64,000 nt of DNA, from positions 496,001-560,000 of the forward strand of contig NZ_QASA01000001.1 of the NCBI RefSeq assembly GCF_003340495.1, written 5' to 3'. Both the position numbers and the translations under genes were made by a program. Below are positions 55,858-64,000 of this stretch, piece after piece. Every line of letters starts with the position of its first letter. Within the stretch, counting starts at the first letter, position 1. The DNA is from Adhaeribacter pallidiroseus. GTDB taxonomy: Bacteria > Bacteroidota > Bacteroidia > Cytophagales > Hymenobacteraceae. The notes under the pieces were generated by a model. The model saw nothing but the letters and a program-made list of their open reading frames with translations, did not search any database and was not told the DNA's origin.

Positions 55858-57099
55858 CTACCTAACCACTATCCATCTATTAACCTTATTAAACGGCGTT
55901 TCCAACACAATTTTGTAAAAATCGGAAGGCATAGAAGTTACATCTAGCGTAGCTTTACCGCTTTTTACACTTACTGTTTGGAGCAATTGATAATCATCTT
56001 TGCCGCCGGTTTTATAGTTATTGGTACGCGTTACCCAAATCTTCACGTCTCCTTTGGGGTCCAGAACCTGCCAGCTAAGGTTTAGTTTGCCGTTTTGGTA
56101 AACGGCCGTAGGTTGCGCCACCGAGACATTCCCAATAAAAGGCACGCCATCCACTTCTATTTCGTTGGCGCGGGAAATGGAAATATTTAAAAAACGGGCT
56201 ATGCTGGGCATAATATCCACTACCCCGGGATTTTGCTTAAAGTGCGCGTTTAAATCTTGGGCGTTGGTGGTAATCCAGGTGGTACGTTCCCGGTCCGATT
56301 GGCCGCCGTGGTGTTTGCCCTGGGCATCGCGGCCATGGTCGGTAGTAATTACGATGAGCCAATCTTCGGGATAATTTTTTTGCCGGTTTTCAATAGCTTG
56401 CCAGATGCGGCCGATTTGAGCGTCGGCGGTTTCAATGGCCTGGTAATATTTTTCTCCGTCGCCGTAACGGTGGCCCATATCGTCGGGGTATTCCAGGTAC
56501 ACCCAGGATAAATCGGGTGCTTCGGCCTGAATGTAACGAGCGGCTTCGGTAACAACGTGCTCGTCAATCTGGTGAATGTAGTGGCTTTCTTTATCGTGCG
56601 GAAATTTTACGGTATCCAGTTCAAAGCCATCTTGGTGGTAATCGAGCTGCATGTTCTGGGTTTGCGGTAAGTTTTCGCCGACCAGCTTGGTGCGGTTATC
56701 GAGCCAGGTAGAAAAAATCGCGGTTTTCTTATTGGGGTACTGGGTTTCGAAAAAACGGAAGATGGTGGGGTAATAATAATTAGGATCGGCAATTTTGTTA
56801 TCTGGTACGTTGTGCTTGTTTACCCAGGTACCCGTAAGTAAACTGTTGTAGCCCACTGCCGAGATAGTGGGGGTTTCGGAGTAGCCGCCTTTTTCGCCGC
56901 CCACGTGCGCGCGGGTATAGCCACCCACCGCCGCAATTTTTTTTAGGTTAGGCGTATTTAGTTTTTCCAGCACATCCGCCGAGATACCGTCTACAATTAT
57001 AAATACTACTTTTTTTTGTTTGGTTTGGGCTTGCACGAAACTGGTGGCACCTAAAAAAATTAAAAAAAGCAGGTACTTATAATACTGTTTTACTTTCAT
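55858..57099 (-). CDS. alkaline phosphatase superfamily protein (nucleotide pyrophosphatase/phosphodiesterase type)
   Basis: A 413-residue secreted enzyme (signal peptide ending FVQAQ, residue 25). The AlkP-superfamily core is clear: metal Asp37 in FIIVDGIS, nucleophile region ETPTISAVGYNSLLTG (Thr76 or Thr78), then DDMGHRYG, TTDHGRD and KHHGG carrying the other zinc ligands. It resembles type I phosphodiesterase/nucleotide pyrophosphatase members, which cleave phosphodiesters or phosphomonoesters. A C-terminal Fn3-like stretch (about 325-413) is present; no clear T9SS tail. The gene is divergent from the OPA transporter gene and shares its upstream region, which suggests joint regulation. 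Probable role: release of phosphate or glycerophosphate from external esters. Confidence 0.88.
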   Translation of the reverse strand: MKVKQYYKYLLFLIFLGATSFVQAQTKQKKVVFIIVDGISADVLEKLNTPNLKKIAAVGGYTRAHVGGEKGGYSETPTISAVGYNSLLTGTWVNKHNVPDNKIADPNYYYPTIFRFFETQYPNKKTAIFSTWLDNRTKLVGENLPQTQNMQLDYHQDGFELDTVKFPHDKESHYIHQIDEHVVTEAARYIQAEAPDLSWVYLEYPDDMGHRYGDGEKYYQAIETADAQIGRIWQAIENRQKNYPEDWLIVITTDHGRDAQGKHHGGQSDRERTTWITTNAQDLNAHFKQNPGVVDIMPSIARFLNISISRANEIEVDGVPFIGNVSVAQPTAVYQNGKLNLSWQVLDPKGDVKIWVTRTNNYKTGGKDDYQLLQTVSVKSGKATLDVTSMPSDFYKIVLETPFNKVNRWIVVR

Positions 57100-57442
57100 T
57101 CTGGAGAAGAGGTAAATTAAGTTAATGGTAAGGCTACCCGTGATTTTTAAATAAATGTTGGGTAAGATAATCAGTTTCCGGGTAAGTCTTGGATTGATGA
57201 CGCAATTTGAAGCCGCCGTGTTAGTAAATCGTGATCAAATAGTAAAGCAATTGTTAAATCCGGAATGCTTGATTCTGTATTTCTAACACGGGTTATTTGT
57301 AGTTTTAACAAATTGTTAAATTTAGAAATCAACTGTTTTACTAATCGGGTTTCCTCTAATTTTCCTCCGGAAACAATAGCAAAGTTTCCTGCCTTTTATT
57401 CATTCAGTAAAAGCCACCTTTAATTTTTTACTTGTCCGGCGA
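57100..57442. promoter_or_regulatory. divergent promoter region (phosphodiesterase / OPA transporter)
   Basis: Contains two copies of AATTGTTAAAT (57249-57259 and 57311-57321); the second lies in a 17-base palindrome TTTAACAA-A-TTGTTAAA. A 9-bp inverted repeat CCGTGTTAG (57216-57224) with CTAACACGG (57283-57291) brackets the first copy. These are good candidates for shared operators of the two phosphate-related genes; the regulator is not known. Confidence 0.5.
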
Positions 57443-58780
57443 ATGCCCGGTCTAGACCAAAGATTACCTAATTATCTAACACCTTTGCAATTTAAAAACC
57501 TAAGCCAGTGGCAGACGGCTACCGCTATTAGTCTTTTTGTGGGCTATAGTGGTTATTATTTGTGCCGAAGCAATTTAGCCATTGCCACTCCTTTAATTAT
57601 TCAGGAATACGCGGCTGCCGGCTTAAACAAAGAAGTAATGGGCCAGATAGCCGCCATGGGAGTAGTTTTTTATGCCGTCGGGAAAGTAGTTAATGGCGTA
57701 TTGGGCGATTTTATTGGCGGCAAAAAAGTTTTTGTGCTGGGCATGCTGGGTTCTATCCTGGCTACCGTTTTGTTCGGGTTCGGGGAAGGAGTATTGTTTT
57801 TCGGGGCCATTTGGGCTTTTAACCGGCTTATACAATCGATGGGTTGGGGCGGCTTACTTAAAATTACGGCCAATTGGTTTTCGTACAAGAGTTACGGTAA
57901 AATCATGAGCTTTTTAAGCTTAAGTTTCCTGGTCGGCGATATCGTAGCTAAATTACTACTGGGTCATTTTTTAAATTTAGGCATGGGTTGGCGCGGCTTA
58001 TTTTACGTGGCCGCCGGCTTGCTGGCGTTAATAGCACTTATAAATGTAATTTTTTTAAAAAATTCGCCGGAGCAGGTGGGTTTTGCCGCACCTCCCACTA
58101 ATCCGAATAACCTCCACGCCCAAACCACAAACCAAACGGCGGCACCAACCAGTTTGCGCGAGCTGTTAACGCCGTATTTTAAAAATGTTTCTTTTCAGTT
58201 AGTTCTGGTAATGTCTTTTGGGCTTACCGCCATCCGCGAAGCATTTAATTTCTGGTTACCCACTTACCTCTTCGAAACCTCTCATCAGTCCGAAGGTTGG
58301 GCGTCGCAGATTAGCGCTTTGTACCCGGTTTTCGGGATGGTTTCTATTCTGGCTACGGGTTATTTATCTGATACTTTTTTAAAAGGCGGGCGTGGCCGGA
58401 TTATTTGGGTGGCTAGTTTATTACTGGCCCTGGTGTTAGGTTTAATGGCAGCGGGGTTTACCGGCGAGTATCTGCCTTTAGTGTTTATTTCTTTAACGGG
58501 CTTGCTGTTGCTGGGGCCTTATTCTTTTTTAGCGGGCGCTATGTCGTTAGATGCTGGCGGGCATAAAGGCGCGGCTACGGCCGCGGGTTTAGTAGATGCC
58601 GTAGGTTATTTAGGCGGCACGCTGGCTTTATGGTTAACGGGTTTTTTAGCCGAACACGCCGGCTGGAATACGGCTTTTTTGTTTTTAGCCGGCTTAGCCT
58701 TAATTACAGCTATAACCGCTTTGTATTACTACCGTTCGCAGGAGTTACCTGCTTTACAGTCCCGTACTCAAGAGTCTTAG
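57443..58780 (+). CDS. OPA-family MFS transporter (GlpT/UhpT/PgtP-like organophosphate:phosphate antiporter)
   Basis: A 445-residue inner-membrane protein with about 12 hydrophobic helices. The N-terminal FVGYSGYYLCRSNLAIATP is the hallmark of organophosphate:inorganic phosphate antiporters, and the intracellular loop GDFIGGKKVFVLGM and the QSMGWGGLLKI segment (Arg/Lys-poor helix 4) fit the same group. OPA members import glycerol-3-phosphate, hexose-6-phosphates or phosphoglycerates. Context with a nuclease, phytase and phosphodiesterase supports uptake of organophosphates released outside, most simply glycerol-3-phosphate, but the substrate cannot be read from sequence. The ATG at 57443 gives a cytoplasmic N-terminus of about 28 residues before helix 1. 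Confidence 0.9.
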   Translation: MPGLDQRLPNYLTPLQFKNLSQWQTATAISLFVGYSGYYLCRSNLAIATPLIIQEYAAAGLNKEVMGQIAAMGVVFYAVGKVVNGVLGDFIGGKKVFVLGMLGSILATVLFGFGEGVLFFGAIWAFNRLIQSMGWGGLLKITANWFSYKSYGKIMSFLSLSFLVGDIVAKLLLGHFLNLGMGWRGLFYVAAGLLALIALINVIFLKNSPEQVGFAAPPTNPNNLHAQTTNQTAAPTSLRELLTPYFKNVSFQLVLVMSFGLTAIREAFNFWLPTYLFETSHQSEGWASQISALYPVFGMVSILATGYLSDTFLKGGRGRIIWVASLLLALVLGLMAAGFTGEYLPLVFISLTGLLLLGPYSFLAGAMSLDAGGHKGAATAAGLVDAVGYLGGTLALWLTGFLAEHAGWNTAFLFLAGLALITAITALYYYRSQELPALQSRTQES

Positions 58781-59512
58781 GTGTTTATCATAAGTAAACA
58801 CGTATCTGTTCCAACCTTTTTTCCTCTCGTAAAAGCTATTTTTTAAATTTTGAGCTAAAGTACTCATGTTGAAAAGTATAATACGGGTAAAATTACTTAT
58901 GTGAATTGTTTTAGAAAACAGAATTGGAAAATAGAACTGGCATTTACTTCCGTAGTATTGCCTTTTATTCAACATAATTTAACCTTCCGGTAACAATTTT
59001 ATAACCTTCTCACTTAGGTGGCAACCCGGAAAAACTAGCACCTTTGTTCTACAATCAGCCTTGATTCAAAGGCGGTAAACAACAAAAAAATTTAAAAATT
59101 AAGATTTGCCGGAGCTTATACCAATGTCCAAAAGGGGTTTGGCTTTTATTAGCCACTTGCCAGGGTGGGACAAGATGAAGTAACGAAAAGATTATTAGAT
59201 AAAGCGGAACACGCAACCAGTATTTTTTCTAATTCGGACCTTTTAAACCAGCCTATGGAATAAAAACTTACTCGTAATCCCCTTTTATGAAGAAGTACAG
59301 TTGGGTGATCAGCCGGAGCTAGTAGGACAGAATTTTTTGGTCTGGTTCTCAACTTCCGGAATGCTTTCATCAGATTTTTTAAATTAATCTAGCCTCCTTA
59401 TTTATAACATGCATGGCAACAGCTACTTCAACTATTAATAAAGCTGCTGCAATTACTGAACTGCTTACTGGTTTTTGCTCCAATACCCAGGTTTAATCTA
59501 ACAACACTAACA
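58781..59512. other. intergenic region with weak hairpin and possible gene remnant
   Basis: About 730 bases. A 7-bp hairpin GTGTTTA-TCATAAG-TAAACAC (58781-58801) starts directly after the transporter stop codon but has no T tract. At 59165-59263 and 59247-59391 two short plus-strand frames read like protein (listed as a possible remnant). CACCTTTG at 59039-59046 resembles the Bacteroidota minus-7 element but has no clear minus-33 partner. The promoter of the second susC gene should lie here. Confidence 0.4.
59165..59391 (+). pseudogene. possible short gene remnant (two out-of-frame pieces)
   Basis: Two overlapping plus-strand frames encode sequences that look protein-like rather than random: VGQDEVTKRLLDKAEHATSI and onward to a stop at 59263, then, in another frame, NLLVIPFYEEVQLGDQPELV and onward to a stop near 59391. 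They may be halves of one decayed or frame-broken small protein. No family is recognised and no start codon is clear, so this is weak. Confidence 0.25.
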
Positions 59513-62500
59513 ATGAGAAACATTTTACAAAAACAAACCCGCTGGTGGCTTTATTACGTCAGTCCGGTGGTATTCATGTGTTTAACTTTTCTGCATCCGG
59601 CCTTGGCCCAAGACTTAACCGTGCAAGGCAAAGTAGTGTCTGTGCAAGACGAAGCGCCTTTACCCGGAGTTACTATTCTGCTAAAAGGAACAACTACCGG
59701 TTCTGTTACGGATGCTAACGGTCAATATTCCGTGAAAGTACCTTCCGGCGAGGCTACCCTGGTTTTTTCCTTTATTGGTTTTGAACCGCAGGAAATTCGG
59801 GTAGGCAACCAGGCTATTCTGAACGTGAAACTAACGGTAGATGCCCGCCAATTAAACGAAGTAGTAGTAACCGCTTTAGGGATTGAGAAAGACAAAGCCA
59901 AGGTTGGTTATGCTACCCAGGAAGTAAAAGGGGCCGAACTCGTGAAAGCGCGCGAACCTAACCCACTCAATAACTTAGTGGGTAAAGTGGCCGGTTTAAC
60001 CGTAGCGCCATCGGCGGAGTTACTGGGTCCGCCTTCTTTGCTGTTACGGGGCAATCAGCCCTTGTTTGTGGTGGATGGGGTACCTATAAACTCCGACACC
60101 TGGAACATTAATGCCGATGATATTGAAACCTACACTGTTTTAAAAGGTCCTTCGGCTTCGGCGTTGTACGGCTACCGCGGGCAGTTCGGGGTAATTATGA
60201 TTACTACTAAACGCGGTTCTAAAGACAAGCGCGGCTTTTCCGTGGAAGTAAATTCTACTACTCAGTTAGACAACGGGTTTATTGCTATCCCCAAAGTGCA
60301 GGATTTATACGGCCCCGGCGACCATGGTAAATACGCTTTCGGCGACGGGAAAGGCGGCGGCACCAACGACGCCGATTACGATATCTGGGGACCCAAATTT
60401 GAAGGCCAGCTCATCCCGCAGTACGACAGCCCCGTCATTAACGGCGTTCGGCAGGGCACTCCCTGGGTAGCCCGCGGCAAAGACAACATTAGCCGGTTTA
60501 TTCAAACCGGGGTCCTTTCTACCAACAACATTGCGGTATCTTCCAGCTCCGACAAATACGACTTGCGGTTTTCGGCTTCTAACTCCTACCAACGAGGTTT
60601 GGTGCCCAATACCCAGTTAGGAATTTTTAATTTTAACTTATCGGCGGGTTATAATTTCTCGTCTAAGCTCCGCTTCGACTCCAATATTAACTTTAACCGG
60701 CAGCATACGCCCAACATTCCGGACGTGAGTTACGGCCCGAACAGCATGATTTACAACATGGCTTTGTGGGGCGGCGCCGACTGGAATGTAGACGATATGA
60801 AAGATTACTGGCAGCCCGGTAAAGAAGGTATCCAGCAGATTTACGCCGAATATACCCGTTACAACAACCCGTATTTTATTACCCACGAATGGTTGCGCAG
60901 CCATTACAAAACCGATGTGTACGGCTACATGCAGTTAAAATACAAGTTTACCGATCACCTGGATCTGGCGGTCCGCACCCAGGCGACTACCTATGACTTA
61001 TTCCGGAGCGAAAAATTCCCACAATCGGCAACGGTTTACGGCCGCGAAGAAGCCAAAGGCGATTACCGCGAAGACAAACGGCATTTGCTGGAAACTAACT
61101 CCGATGTGCTCTTAACTTTTAACAAAGATGTAGTACCCGATTTAAACGTACGGGCTTCGGTGGGGGGCGCTTACCGCGATTTTGAGTATAACTCCAGCTA
61201 CGTGTCTACCAATTATTTAAACGTACCCGCTTCCTCGCTTAACCCATCGGGCTATAACTTAGGTAACACCCGCGATCCGCTGATTGCCTCCAGCTATACC
61301 GCCCCCATGAGTGTAATTGGCGCGTATGCCTTATTAGATGTTACGTACCGCAACTTTTTAACTTTATCGGGTACCGGTCGCCAGGATATTTTATCCACGT
61401 TGCCCGCTAAAAGTAACTCGTATTTTTATCCGTCGCTGGCCTTGAGTGCGGTGCTTTCGGATGTCATTCCAATGCCGCGGGCCATCTCCTTTTTAAAATT
61501 ACGCGGATCTTACGCGAATGTAAAAGGCGCTTTAACGCAACGGACCATCGGGGCCACTCCGGCTGGTAACTATCCTTTGGATTATGGCTCCCAATATCAG
61601 TCGTCGTACGAAGGACCTTCTTACGAGAACAGTGCGGTTTACACCACGCCTTTGCTGTATAACAACCAGGTAGCCGGCTATTACACCAATACCATTAACA
61701 ACCCTAATTTAAAACCTTTTAGCCGTACCAATTACGAAACCGGCTTAGATGTGCGGTTCCTGCAAAATCGGTTGGGCTTAGATGTGAATTACTTTATTTA
61801 CAACGATGGGCCGCAAATTTTCCAGGTGCCAATTTCGGAAACGTCCGGGTATAATACTTTGTTAATTAATGCCGTGGAAACCCGCAAAAACGGTTGGGAA
61901 GCTACTATTTCGGGTAATCCGGTGCAAACCACCAGTGGTTTTCGCTGGGATGTTACCGCCAACTGGTCGACGTACAAAGAAGTGTACACCAAATTACCGC
62001 CGGGCTTGGATGTATTGTATAATTTTTACAAAGTAGGCGACCGTACCGATGCGTATTATTCTTCGTCTTATACCCGGGTAAAAGGCGGCGAGTTCGACGG
62101 CCAGATGATCAACGATGCCGGTGGTCGGCCGATTGCTTACCCCCGGTCGCAGTTTTTAGGTAATTCCAACCCGGACTGGGTATGGGGTTTAACCAACCGC
62201 TTTAGCTACAAAGGCTTAAATTTTGGCTTCCAGTTCGATGGCCGGGTAGGTGGGGTAATGGTGGATTATGTAAAACGCCAGTCTTTCCGCGGCGGCCGTC
62301 ATATTGCTACTACCCAAGGTGCCATGGGCATTGCCCGCGAGCAGGATGTAAAAGGCGTTAAATCGTGGGTAGGCGAGGGCGTGCAGATTGCCAACGGCGC
62401 CGATATTAAATACGATCCGGTTACCGGGTTAATCACCAACTACAGTGAACTGCAATTTAAGCGCAACGATACCCCCACCTTTTTGCAGGATTATATCAGC

Positions 62501-62764
62501 CGGTATCATTCCATCGACGAAGGTGATTTAATCAGTAAAACCTACGCCAAACTACGGGAAGTTACCATTGGCTATTCGCTGCCGGCCAGTATTCTGGGTA
62601 AAAGCTTTATTCGCCAGGCGGGCATTACGTTGGTGGGCCGCAACCTGCTGTACTTTGCCAAAGAAAAAGACGTGGATATTGACCAGTACGGCAACAATAA
62701 CTACTCTACGCTGCAAACGCCAACCACCCGCCGTTACGGCATTAACCTGAATTTTACTTTTTAA
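59513..62764 (+). CDS. SusC/RagA-family TonB-dependent outer-membrane transporter (second system)
   Basis: A 1083-residue SusC-type protein. Signal peptide ends HPALAQ (about residue 33). Residues about 36-115 are a carboxypeptidase-regulatory-like domain (VQGKVVSVQDEAPLPGVTIL), about 120-240 the plug with the SusC signature region ending SASALYGYRGQFGVIMITTK, and the remainder a barrel ending NLNFTF. It is followed after 77 bp by a SusD-like_2 type lipoprotein gene, so it forms a separate import complex from the PUL at 11989. A hairpin (CCCGGACTT at 62780-62788 with AAGTTCGGG at 62806-62814) lies between the two genes. Substrate is unknown; enzymes, if any, lie beyond the window. Confidence 0.95.
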   Translation: MRNILQKQTRWWLYYVSPVVFMCLTFLHPALAQDLTVQGKVVSVQDEAPLPGVTILLKGTTTGSVTDANGQYSVKVPSGEATLVFSFIGFEPQEIRVGNQAILNVKLTVDARQLNEVVVTALGIEKDKAKVGYATQEVKGAELVKAREPNPLNNLVGKVAGLTVAPSAELLGPPSLLLRGNQPLFVVDGVPINSDTWNINADDIETYTVLKGPSASALYGYRGQFGVIMITTKRGSKDKRGFSVEVNSTTQLDNGFIAIPKVQDLYGPGDHGKYAFGDGKGGGTNDADYDIWGPKFEGQLIPQYDSPVINGVRQGTPWVARGKDNISRFIQTGVLSTNNIAVSSSSDKYDLRFSASNSYQRGLVPNTQLGIFNFNLSAGYNFSSKLRFDSNINFNRQHTPNIPDVSYGPNSMIYNMALWGGADWNVDDMKDYWQPGKEGIQQIYAEYTRYNNPYFITHEWLRSHYKTDVYGYMQLKYKFTDHLDLAVRTQATTYDLFRSEKFPQSATVYGREEAKGDYREDKRHLLETNSDVLLTFNKDVVPDLNVRASVGGAYRDFEYNSSYVSTNYLNVPASSLNPSGYNLGNTRDPLIASSYTAPMSVIGAYALLDVTYRNFLTLSGTGRQDILSTLPAKSNSYFYPSLALSAVLSDVIPMPRAISFLKLRGSYANVKGALTQRTIGATPAGNYPLDYGSQYQSSYEGPSYENSAVYTTPLLYNNQVAGYYTNTINNPNLKPFSRTNYETGLDVRFLQNRLGLDVNYFIYNDGPQIFQVPISETSGYNTLLINAVETRKNGWEATISGNPVQTTSGFRWDVTANWSTYKEVYTKLPPGLDVLYNFYKVGDRTDAYYSSSYTRVKGGEFDGQMINDAGGRPIAYPRSQFLGNSNPDWVWGLTNRFSYKGLNFGFQFDGRVGGVMVDYVKRQSFRGGRHIATTQGAMGIAREQDVKGVKSWVGEGVQIANGADIKYDPVTGLITNYSELQFKRNDTPTFLQDYISRYHSIDEGDLISKTYAKLREVTIGYSLPASILGKSFIRQAGITLVGRNLLYFAKEKDVDIDQYGNNNYSTLQTPTTRRYGINLNFTF

Positions 62765-62779
62765 ATAAAACAGATAGCT

Positions 62780-62814
62780 CCCGGACTTCTATCGCCAATT
62801 GGTAAAAGTTCGGG
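62780..62814 (+). other. intercistronic hairpin between susC and susD
   Basis: A 9-bp stem with one G-T wobble and a 17-base loop. No T tract; it may protect the susC message or tune expression of the downstream lipoprotein rather than terminate. Confidence 0.5.
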
Positions 62815-62841
62815 AAGCTTTCGGGCTAAAAATTTAAAAAA

Positions 62842-64000
62842 ATGACACGCTATATCACGAAATCATTTTATTGTTTACTCGCACTAAGCCTGGCACTGTT
62901 TACCACCAGCTGTGACGATTTTGAGGAACTGGAGAAAAACCCGAACCGGCCCAGCACGGTACCCGCTTCTTTGGTATTTAACGGCTTACTCAACGATATG
63001 TCCGAAGGAGCCTGGAACAGTACCCAGCAGTATAATCAGTTCTGGGCCAGTAATTACAATTATTACAGCAACCAGGAATACACCTGGACGACCACGGGTT
63101 TAAATTATTTTACCCTGAAAAACGTGGCCAAGATGGAAGAAGAAGCCATTCGCAACGGCGCCGAAGCAATAAATCCGTACGCGGCCTTAGGTAAATTTTT
63201 CCGGGCTTATTTCTTCGTGAACATGACCCAGCGCGTGGGAGATGTTCCTTTAATGGATGCTCTAAAAGGCATTGATAATGTGAGCCCCCGGTACGACTCG
63301 CAAAAAGCCGTGTACCTGCAAGCTTTGCAATGGCTCGAAGAAGCGAATACCGAATTAACCAGCCTGATTGCGGCTGGTAATAACACGTTGAGCGGCGATA
63401 TTTACTTTGGCAACGATTTGCAGAAGTGGCAAAAAGTAGTGAATACCTACAAAATGCGCGTGCTGATCAGTTTGAGTAAAAAGAAAACGACCCCGAACTA
63501 AACATAAAACAAAGATTTGCCGCCACGCTCGCCGACCCGGCCAAGTACCCCCTGATGACGGCCCTGACCGATAACATGCAATACGTGTATAATACGTCGG
63601 TGAATAAATACCCCTTAAACCCCGACGAATTCGGCAAAACGGCTTTGCGCAACAACATGACCGCCGCCATTATTACCCCATTGCGCGAACTCAAAGATCC
63701 GCGCTTATTCGTGTACTCCGAGCCCGCTCCGGCCAAAGTGGCTGCTGGTTTAAGCCCCTTGAATCACCAGGCTTATCAGGGCGCTCCTTCCGACGAAGGT
63801 CTGGATGATATGTCCACGAAAGTACAGGCGGGTCAATATTCGCTTATTAACCGTTACCGCTACTACGGTACCTACATCGGCGAACCTACCATTCAGATTG
63901 GTTACCCCGAACTTTGCTTTAACATTGCCGAAGCATTAAACCGCGGCTGGGCTACCGGCAGCGCCGAAGAATATTACACCAAAGGCATTCAGGCTTCGCA
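62842..64000 (+). pseudogene. SusD-like lipoprotein (SusD_like_2 type), frameshifted and cut by the window end
   Basis: The partner of the preceding SusC. Signal peptide with lipobox TTSC, then EKNPNRPSTVPASLVFNGLL and NPYAALGKFFRAYFFVNMTQ, features of the SusD/RagB-like group often labelled SusD_like_2. The first frame stops at 63501 after KKKTTPN, while the sequence continues in another frame to the end of the window (KQRFAATLADPAKYPLMTAL and onward, GYPELCFNIAEALNRGW). Adding one A to the run of five at 63478-63482 restores KKENDPELNIKQRFA, so one base is missing. The rest is intact, and a sequencing indel is the simplest explanation. The 3' end lies beyond 64000. Confidence 0.88.

Noticed and set aside
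59149-59370. Minus-strand 73-residue reading frame
   Set aside because: The plus-strand pieces in the same place look more protein-like, and the minus frame shows no recognisable feature.
1-64000. tRNA, rRNA, insertion sequences, phage genes
   Set aside because: No T-loop or rRNA-like sequence, transposase, integrase or phage structural gene was seen when reading the sequence and the protein frames; a covariance-model search was not possible here.

Overview
This 64 kb window is from a member of the Bacteroidota, most likely the Cytophagales (Hymenobacteraceae-like, perhaps Adhaeribacter; the genus is an inference). The support is two SusC/SusD outer-membrane systems, five proteins with type IX secretion (T9SS) C-terminal sorting domains, a hybrid two-component regulator with a periplasmic propeller, many Bacteroidota-type lipoproteins, and almost no Shine-Dalgarno signal. 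No rRNA, tRNA, CRISPR array, insertion sequence or phage gene was seen.

Layout. 1-11112: the 3' end of an Fpg/Nei DNA glycosylase, a T9SS-secreted S8 protease, two tandem M57-type metalloprotease lipoproteins, a trehalose module (fused OtsA-OtsB plus a GH15 enzyme) and an Mpo1-like membrane protein. 11989-34022: a polysaccharide utilization locus with SusC, SusD, two IPT/TIG surface glycan-binding lipoproteins, a GH26 beta-mannanase with an N-terminal CBM35-like domain and a GH9 glucanase. After a terminator come a VCBS/ASPIC-UnbV lipoprotein overlapping or abutting a vanadium-haloperoxidase-like lipoprotein, a GH43-like enzyme and an HTCS regulator. GH26 plus GH9 points to beta-mannan or glucomannan. 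34743-39222: a T9SS metzincin-like protein carrying seven 60-residue repeats, and a small orphan protein.

39877-58780 looks like an organic-phosphate scavenging island. It holds a choice-of-anchor I protein divergent from an ExeM/NucH extracellular nuclease, a TonB-dependent receptor, an imelysin-like/diheme peroxidase fusion, a purple-acid-phosphatase-like enzyme, a beta-propeller phytase, an AlkP-superfamily phosphodiesterase and an OPA-family (GlpT/UhpT-like) transporter. Together they could release phosphate from DNA, phytate and phosphoesters outside the cell and import organophosphates. 59513-64000 starts a second SusC/SusD pair that runs off the window.

Four genes (two susD-like, the HTCS, the purple acid phosphatase) are each broken by exactly one missing base in a homopolymer, and each reads through cleanly if one base is restored. 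This pattern is more typical of uncorrected sequencing indels than of gene decay, so they should be treated as probably functional until resequenced.
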